12,997 nucleotides of DNA from positions 1-12,997 of the forward strand of contig JAPPKT010000184.1 of NCBI GenBank assembly GCA_028819675.1, written 5' to 3'. The DNA is from Caldilineaceae bacterium. Its GTDB lineage: Bacteria; Chloroflexota; Anaerolineae; Caldilineales; Caldilineaceae. A program made the position numbers and the translations under genes. The notes beneath the pieces are model-generated. The model made no database searches and had not been told where the DNA came from. It worked only from the letters and a program-made list of their open reading frames with translations. Shown here one piece after another: positions 7,278-12,997 of the stretch (position 1 is the stretch's first letter; each line of letters begins with the position of its first letter).

Positions 7278-7306
7278 ATTATAGAAGAGATAATCGCGCG
7301 TGTCAA
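7278..7306 (-). promoter_or_regulatory. Perfect consensus sigma70-type promoter of efp
   Basis: On the minus strand, TTGACA (7306-7301) and TATAAT (7283-7278) are separated by exactly 17 bases, a full match to the housekeeping consensus. Transcription should start near 7271, giving a leader of about 40 bases before the efp ATG at 7230. This implies strong constitutive expression of efp, separate from the ruvA transcript upstream. Confidence 0.93.
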
Positions 7307-7384
7307 AACGGCAGGGGGTGTGCGGTGGCTGGAATTGTTCCGGGAGGCTTTTGCAAACGTGCGGACAGGAGGGGGTAGGTCCGG

Positions 7385-7975
7385 CTACCCGCCGAACTGA
7401 ACCAGCGCCATCCTCAGCCGATCCTCAACCTCGGTAACGTCGGCGGGGACCTGCTGGAGCGCACGCTGGGCTTCGACAACACTGTACCCCAATCCCGTAA
7501 GCGCTTCCATCACCTCTGCGTCGGCATCGAGCGCGGTTGCCAGCCCCGCCAACTCACCTTCTGCCGGTTCGAGCTTGTCCTTGAGTTCGACGACGATCTT
7601 TTCGGCGGTCCGCTTGCCGATACCAGGCACGCGCGCGACGACGGCAGGCTCCCCATTGGCGACGGCAACGCGCAAGGCGTCGGGCGTCAAGGTACTCAGA
7701 GCGGCGAGGGCGACCTTTGGGCCGACGCCGCTAACGCCGAGAAGCAGTTCAAAGATGGCAAGCTCGTCGGGCTCTTCGAAGCCATACAGGCTCAGATCGT
7801 TCTCCCGCACCTGGAGATAGGTATAGAGTGAAATAGTGTCTCCGGCGCGGAAGCGAGCGGAGGTCGGTTCAGGGGTGAAGACGCGGAGACCGATGCCGGC
7901 GCCTGCATTGCCGACTTCGATGATCAGAAAGTTGGCGGCTACTGCTGTAACGGTACCGCGTACCTGGCGAATCAT
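7385..7975 (-). CDS. ruvA: Holliday junction branch migration protein RuvA
   Basis: A 196-residue protein of normal RuvA length. RuvA tetramers bind four-way DNA junctions and load the RuvB motor during recombinational repair. The N-terminal OB domain (about 1-62) ends with the family segment LQVREND-LSLYGF. Two helix-hairpin-helix motifs follow, GVSGVGPKVALAAL (80-93) and VPGIGKRTAEKIVVEL (116-131). The C-terminal domain III (about 150-196, EVMEALTGLGYSVVEAQRAL) is the RuvB-contacting module and is intact. An AGGATAGG sequence immediately upstream is a clear Shine-Dalgarno. It follows ruvC by 39 bases in the same direction. No ruvB follows: the next gene is efp with its own promoter. Confidence 0.97.
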   Translation of the reverse strand: MIRQVRGTVTAVAANFLIIEVGNAGAGIGLRVFTPEPTSARFRAGDTISLYTYLQVRENDLSLYGFEEPDELAIFELLLGVSGVGPKVALAALSTLTPDALRVAVANGEPAVVARVPGIGKRTAEKIVVELKDKLEPAEGELAGLATALDADAEVMEALTGLGYSVVEAQRALQQVPADVTEVEDRLRMALVQFGG

Positions 7976-8014
7976 GTCCTATCCTCGTTGGGAACGGGTG
8001 GTGTGCGTCGGGGT

Positions 8015-8560
8015 TTATGCGTCTGCGACGAGGGCCTGGAAGCGTCCTGTTTGCAGATGACACAGGGCGATGGCTACGCCGTCGGCGGCGTCGTCAGGAT
8101 GGGGTGCTTCTTCCAGGTCCAGGAGCTGACGCACCATGGCCTGCATCTGAAATTTGTCGGCGTTGCCGTAGCCTGTGAGCGCCTGCTTGATGGTAGCCGG
8201 CGTATATTCGGTCAACGGCAGGTCGGCCAGTGCGGCGGCCAGCAGGGCTGCACCGCGTGCCTGGCCGACGGTGATGGCGGTTGTCACATTGCGTCCAAAG
8301 AAGAGCTCTTCGACAGCGACCTCATGCGGCTGGAACTCACGTATCAGCTGCTGAATGTCGAGAAAGATCTCGCGCAGGCGCAGGTGCATCGGCTGTTCGG
8401 GGCCTGTACGGATCACGCCGCAGGCGAGCAGTTCATAGTCGCCGGAGCCGGTCTCGATGACGACGCCGTAGCCGGTAGAGGCGGTGCCTGGGTCGATTCC
8501 GAGGACGCACCACTCGCGGTCGGGTTCCGCTGCAAGAGAGCTAACGCTGTGCGCTGTCAT
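8015..8560 (-). CDS. ruvC: Crossover junction endodeoxyribonuclease RuvC
   Basis: RuvC is a dimeric RNase H-fold resolvase that cuts Holliday junctions symmetrically. With the ATG at 8560 the product is 181 residues, slightly above the family norm. The four metal-binding acidic residues are all present: D23 in GIDPGTASTGYG, E84 in VAVEELFFGRN, and D157 and D160 in HPDDAADGVAIAL. The conserved VGQARGAALLAAA and YTPATIKQALTGYGNADK segments are also visible. The frame opens further upstream at a TTG (8632), two bases after the yebC stop, adding 24 residues rich in Ala, Pro and Ser. Neither start has a clear Shine-Dalgarno, so I prefer the ATG. It lies between yebC and ruvA in one orientation, so co-transcription is very likely. 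Confidence 0.95.
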   Translation of the reverse strand: MTAHSVSSLAAEPDREWCVLGIDPGTASTGYGVVIETGSGDYELLACGVIRTGPEQPMHLRLREIFLDIQQLIREFQPHEVAVEELFFGRNVTTAITVGQARGAALLAAALADLPLTEYTPATIKQALTGYGNADKFQMQAMVRQLLDLEEAPHPDDAADGVAIALCHLQTGRFQALVADA

Positions 8561-8634
8561 TTGCGGGCTGCCATACCAATTCAAGACGGGCGATACGGAA
8601 GGTGCGGGGGAGGCGCCAGCCGGGCCTTTCAAAG

Positions 8635-9405
8635 TTATGCGACTTGCGCTACCAGCTCGTCGGTCAGTTCCAGGTTGTGGTGAACTTTATTGACATCGTC
8701 AAGTTCTTCGAGCGATTCGAGGAGTTGCAGGACGGTGAGCCCGGCGCGCGTATCAAGGGAAAGCGTCTGATTGGGCTGCATGATCAGCTCCGAGGCATCG
8801 GGTTGAAGGCCGGCAGCACGCAGCGTTTTGTCTACCTCGGCCAGATCGGTCCTTTCGGTGTAGATTTCGACGGCATCATCGCTCACTTCGACGTCTTCGG
8901 CCCCGGCATCGAGGGCCTCCATGAAGATTTCCTCGGCGTCGAGCTCGGTGGGGTTGCCGTCGCCGTCCAGGAGGTGAATCGCCACATAGCCCTTGGTGGT
9001 GAACTGCCAGGCCACGGAGCCCGGTTCGCTGAGGTTGCCGTTTGCCCGCGAGAAGCAGCGGCGCACTTGGGCGATGGTGCGGTTGCGGTTATCGGTCAAG
9101 CATTCGAGCAGGACGGCGACGCCATGCGGGGCGTAGCCCTCGTAAAGGATTTCCTCGATATCGGCGGCGTCTTTGTCGAGGCCGGCACCGCGCCGGATGG
9201 CCGACTCGATGCGGTCCTTGGGCATATTTTCGGCGCGCGCTTTTTCAATGGCCAGACGGAGGCGCACGTTGGCGTCACTGTCGGGGCCGCCCTCACGGGC
9301 AGAAACCTGGATCTCACGGGCCAACTTGGTAAAGAGTTTGCCGCGGGCGCTGTCATTGGCACCTTTTTTTCGTTTGATGGTAGACCATTTGGAATGACCA
9401 GACAT
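8635..9405 (-). CDS. YebC/PmpR (TACO1) family protein
   Basis: A 256-residue protein of normal length for the YebC/PmpR/TACO1 family. The diagnostic N-terminus MSGHSKWSTIKRKKGANDSARG fixes the start at 9405, supported by AGGAG 5 bases upstream. Further hallmarks are RLAIEKARAENMPKDRIESAI, YEGYAPHGVAVLLECLTDN and GNLSEPGSVAWQF. Family members were long annotated as transcriptional regulators. More recent work on bacterial YebC and mitochondrial TACO1 points to a role on the ribosome, relieving stalls at proline-rich stretches. The upstream ORF extension to 9513 does not resemble the family and is not part of the gene. It heads the classic yebC-ruvC-ruvA cluster. Confidence 0.95.
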   Translation of the reverse strand: MSGHSKWSTIKRKKGANDSARGKLFTKLAREIQVSAREGGPDSDANVRLRLAIEKARAENMPKDRIESAIRRGAGLDKDAADIEEILYEGYAPHGVAVLLECLTDNRNRTIAQVRRCFSRANGNLSEPGSVAWQFTTKGYVAIHLLDGDGNPTELDAEEIFMEALDAGAEDVEVSDDAVEIYTERTDLAEVDKTLRAAGLQPDASELIMQPNQTLSLDTRAGLTVLQLLESLEELDDVNKVHHNLELTDELVAQVA

Positions 9406-9524
9406 TTTTGCTCCTATTCTGATCTTATTCGCATGTGCATGGAGGACAGACCTCTCAGGGTTGAAATTGAAAGGAGGGCGGACCCACTTGCCTTCTGAGC
9501 AGGCCGCGCCCAAGGTCCCCGGTT

Positions 9525-11261
<1,737 letters not shown>

Positions 11262-11459
11262 TTATTTGCCTGATTGGTCGAAACTGCGGTTATTCAGGCA
11301 GTTCACAGGAATGTGACGACGACAAGCGAGCAGTGGTTCCACCGTTGGGAAAGTCAACTGGCCCGACATGAAAAAATTGATCGGGTCTCCTCCGTTCCAC
11401 GTCGCCGCGACCCCCCGGTACACGCCGCACTATGACTGCGAAACGGGAGTGAACTAAAC
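11262..11459. other. Non-coding stretch between the RNA unit and pyrG
   Basis: About 200 bases with no gene on either strand. A TTGACT (minus strand, 11357-11352) has no acceptable -10 at 16-18 bases, so I do not call a promoter. An inverted repeat CCCGA/TCGGG (11362-11366 and 11381-11385) encloses an A6/T6 tract in its loop, which is not a terminator layout. If pyrG is read through the terminator at 11463-11494, this would be leader RNA; otherwise it should contain a pyrG promoter I could not recognise. Confidence 0.4.
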
Positions 11460-11462
11460 AAC

Positions 11463-11494
11463 AAAAAGGGGTACGGGGCTACTCTCCCGTACCC
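11463..11494 (-). terminator. Intrinsic terminator between acpS and pyrG
   Basis: On the minus strand, GGGTACGGG (11494-11486) pairs with CCCGTACCC (11477-11469) across an 8-base loop, followed by C and TTTTT (11467-11463). AAAG further 5' could also pair with CTTT after a bulge. It lies about 165 bases after the promoter at 11634-11662 and about 230 bases before the pyrG start. It either ends a free-standing RNA or acts as a conditional terminator in a pyrG leader. Confidence 0.8.
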
Positions 11495-11627
11495 ACACCT
11501 TTACGCTCTGCCCTCGACAGGTGTTCCAGGACGGAGTCGTGAACTATGTGGGATGACGGCGTCGGGAACGTTCATCACTGGCTCTCTGATTCGGCGCCGA
11601 GCCGGCGCGGAACCTGTTTACCAGCCC
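11463..11627 (-). ncRNA. Candidate structured RNA or pyrG attenuation leader, about 165 nt
   Basis: The stretch between a strong promoter and an intrinsic terminator has no ORF but folds readily. The closing stem pairs ACAGGTTCC near the 5' end with GGAACACCTGT, leaving a two-base bulge. Inside it are a GCGCCG-GCT-CGGCGC hairpin and a longer stem GTGATGAACG with CGTCATCCCAC (with bulges), followed by the terminator hairpin. The predicted start sequence is GGGCTGG. Size, rod-like layout with a large internal loop, and own promoter and terminator resemble 6S RNA, but I could not confirm family motifs. The GGGCU start recalls Gram-positive pyrG leaders, where G slippage at low CTP prevents termination. 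It lacks SRP RNA, tmRNA and RNase P hallmarks. Confidence 0.5.
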
Positions 11628-11633
11628 GCGATT

Positions 11634-11662
11634 ATCTTATCACGGGGGCATCGCGGAGTCAA
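11634..11662 (-). promoter_or_regulatory. Strong sigma70-type promoter upstream of the pyrG region
   Basis: On the minus strand, TTGACT (11662-11657, 5 of 6 matches) and TAAGAT (11639-11634, 4 of 6) are 17 bases apart. TGA directly precedes the -10, giving an extended -10 (TGATAAGAT). The start is predicted near 11627, at the first G of GGGCTGG. It lies about 60 bases beyond the acpS stop codon. Confidence 0.75.
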
Positions 11663-11723
11663 AGGAAATCAGAAGGCGAAGGCGCCCAGGACGTCACCGA
11701 AAACGGGAACAGACGCGAGAATT

Positions 11724-12140
11724 TCAGCGAGATGCAGGGGCTTGTGCCTGATCGCCCATAGCAACAACAAAGGCGATGGCCCGTTCGTCGTCGTGGCTCA
11801 GGCTGATGGACCACTGGCTCAGACCGAGGGACTCGGCACGGCGTGCGGCCTCGCCATGGAGTTGGACGGAGGGCGCGCCGCGTGCGTCGGATACAACTTC
11901 CAGATCGATCCAGCGGATGCCGTCTCGCCAGGCACCAGTTCCGAGGGCCTTGGCGATCGCCTCTTTGGCAGCAAAACGGGCGGCGAGGGATTCAACGCGA
12001 CCGCGGCAGTGGCGCAGCTCTGTCCCGGTGTAGAGGCGGCCCAGGAACCGCTTGCGCGCGGGTGCGGTGCTGTCATAACGCGAGATAGCCCGGTGAATGC
12101 GTTCGATCTGTACGATATCGACACCTGTGCGCAGGATCAT
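11724..12140 (-). CDS. acpS: Holo-[acyl-carrier-protein] synthase
   Basis: A 138-residue 4'-phosphopantetheinyl transferase that moves phosphopantetheine from coenzyme A onto apo-acyl carrier protein, activating fatty acid synthesis. The Mg-binding Asp is D8 in GVDIVQIERI. The second signature RFAAKEAIAKALGTG holds K59 and E60, and SISLSHDDERAIAFVVA near residue 115 is the third family segment. The length is slightly above the usual 120-130 residues because of a short C-terminal tail (QAQAPASR). The ATG at 12140 fits the family start but has no obvious Shine-Dalgarno. It lies about 100 bases after the glycosyltransferase stop on the same strand, so the two may share a transcript. No clear terminator lies directly after it. 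Confidence 0.93.
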   Translation of the reverse strand: MILRTGVDIVQIERIHRAISRYDSTAPARKRFLGRLYTGTELRHCRGRVESLAARFAAKEAIAKALGTGAWRDGIRWIDLEVVSDARGAPSVQLHGEAARRAESLGLSQWSISLSHDDERAIAFVVAMGDQAQAPASR

Positions 12141-12239
12141 ATTTTAACCGGTGTGACTGCTGCTAAATTCGGGTTGCATCACGTTGTAATTCTTCCAGGC
12201 CTTCGCTTTGCGGCGTGCGCTGGGACCAGTTGGCGACTG

Positions 12240-12997
12240 TTACGTGTCGCGGGGATCATCGGGATCGCTGAAGCCATACACTTTGGAGACGACATAGAGC
12301 GGGCGGGCCTTGACGTCGTCGTATATGCGGGCGAGGTACTCGCCGATGATTCCCAGGAAAATGAGTTGAATCCCCCCCAGGAAGAGGACGGCAACCAGGG
12401 TGGAGGCCTGACCGAAGAAGGCGTTGTTGCCGGAGAGACGCAGGGCGGTTGTGACGATGATTCCGAGCAGGCTTACAAAGGCGAGGAAGAAGCCAAAGTA
12501 GGTGCTGAGCCGGAGAGGAATGTAGCTAAAACTCGTGATTGCGTCGAGTGTCAGGCGGAGCATTTTGCTCAAGGGGTACTTGGTATCGCCGGCGAAGCGC
12601 TCGGCGCGCTGGTATTCGATGCCGGTCTGGAGGAAGCCGACCCAGCTGCTGAGGCCGCGCATGAAGCGATGCTTCTCGCGTAGACGGCGCATAGTGAGGA
12701 GGACCTGGCGGTCGATCAGGCGGAAGTCGCCGGTGTTCACGGGGATCTCGACATCGGTAATGCGGCGAAGGAGCCGGTAGAAGGCGCTGGCCGTCCAGAG
12801 TTTGAAGCGGGATTCGCCGCGCCTGTGTGCGCGCACGGCGTAGACGACCTCATAGCCTTGGCGCCATTTTTGGAACATGTCACCGATCAGCTCGGGTGGA
12901 TCCTGCAGGTCGGCGTCTATGATGGCGATGGCGTCCCCGAGGGCGTAGTCCATGCCGGCGGTAATGGCGATCTGGTGGCCGAAGTTGCGAGAGAAGT
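12240..12997 (-). CDS. GT2-family glycosyltransferase with C-terminal membrane anchor (partial)
   Basis: The gene runs off the right edge; 251 residues plus the stop are visible and the N-terminus is missing. In-frame sequence continues upstream of the first visible ATG (12953) with [14 protein letters not shown], so that ATG is internal. The nucleotide-sugar/metal site [10 protein letters not shown] follows, then [18 protein letters not shown] and [14 protein letters not shown]. Two membrane helices lie near the C-terminus (about [20 protein letters not shown] and [20 protein letters not shown]), followed by [18 protein letters not shown]. This is the layout of polyprenyl-phosphate sugar transferases (GtrB, ArnC/DPM1-like), which load a sugar onto a lipid carrier at the cytoplasmic face. 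The sugar and the final glycan are not readable from sequence. Confidence 0.93.
   Translation of the reverse strand, partial: FSRNFGHQIAITAGMDYALGDAIAIIDADLQDPPELIGDMFQKWRQGYEVVYAVRAHRRGESRFKLWTASAFYRLLRRITDVEIPVNTGDFRLIDRQVLLTMRRLREKHRFMRGLSSWVGFLQTGIEYQRAERFAGDTKYPLSKMLRLTLDAITSFSYIPLRLSTYFGFFLAFVSLLGIIVTTALRLSGNNAFFGQASTLVAVLFLGGIQLIFLGIIGEYLARIYDDVKARPLYVVSKVYGFSDPDDPRDT

Noticed and set aside
8602..9498. A 298-codon plus-strand open frame
   Set aside because: It is the reverse shadow of yebC, which has a diagnostic N-terminus and Shine-Dalgarno. The plus-strand product has no recognisable domain.
9406..9524. Promoter upstream of yebC (TAAGAT about 15 bases before the Shine-Dalgarno)
   Set aside because: No -35 resemblance at 16-18 bases, so I do not call it. 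yebC may be transcribed from pyrG or from a weak promoter.
11329..11357. TTGACT as a second pyrG promoter
   Set aside because: The hexamers 16-18 bases downstream (for example ACTGCT) do not resemble a -10 and there is no extended -10.
11610..11625. CTGTTTACCAG on the plus strand, as in bacterial SRP (4.5S) RNA
   Set aside because: The conserved GGAAGGAAGCAGC core of SRP RNA does not follow, so the short match is chance.
11553..12683. A 376-codon plus-strand open frame
   Set aside because: It lies antisense across acpS, the intergenic gap and most of the glycosyltransferase gene. Its translation has no family motifs, while the minus-strand genes show clear catalytic signatures. Long antisense frames are expected in GC-rich DNA.

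Overview
The window is a GC-rich stretch of bacterial chromosome. The two halves converge on an intrinsic terminator and a tRNA gene near position 6,500. It carries ordinary housekeeping genes and one complete nutrient-uptake operon. I see no phage, transposon, CRISPR or plasmid genes. The protein sequences feel like Chloroflexota (Anaerolineae/Caldilineae type), but this is only an impression from sequence style and I could not test it. The first 27 bases are a G17-C10 homopolymer that looks like a contig-end artefact. The last gene runs off the right edge.

Left half, plus strand. A putative class I SAM-dependent methyltransferase (311-991) is followed by a single-domain cupin (1047-1409). 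Next, behind an extended -10 promoter, comes a four-gene ABC importer of the BMP/nucleoside family: two permeases, a substrate-binding lipoprotein and a double-NBD ATPase (1570-6472). It ends at a strong intrinsic terminator (6494-6522). All four parts of the importer are present, so it should be self-sufficient. The likely substrate is a nucleoside or related small molecule.

Right half, minus strand, in transcription order from the right edge: a GT2 glycosyltransferase with two C-terminal membrane helices (partial), acpS, a compact promoter-RNA-terminator unit with no ORF (11463-11662), pyrG (CTP synthase), yebC, ruvC, ruvA, efp (elongation factor P) behind a perfect consensus promoter, and tRNA-Thr(CGU) with its own promoter. 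yebC-ruvC-ruvA is a classic conserved cluster, but ruvB is not next to it. EF-P carries Arg at the tip residue (R32) instead of Lys.

The item most worth a second look is the 11463-11662 interval between acpS and pyrG. It has an extended -10 sigma70-type promoter with a predicted GGGCU start, about 165 nt of RNA that can fold into a closed multi-stem structure, and then an intrinsic terminator. It is either a free-standing small RNA (6S-like in size and layout) or an attenuating leader for pyrG. Smaller regulatory hints are hairpins that bury the ribosome-binding sites of the lipoprotein gene and of pyrG.
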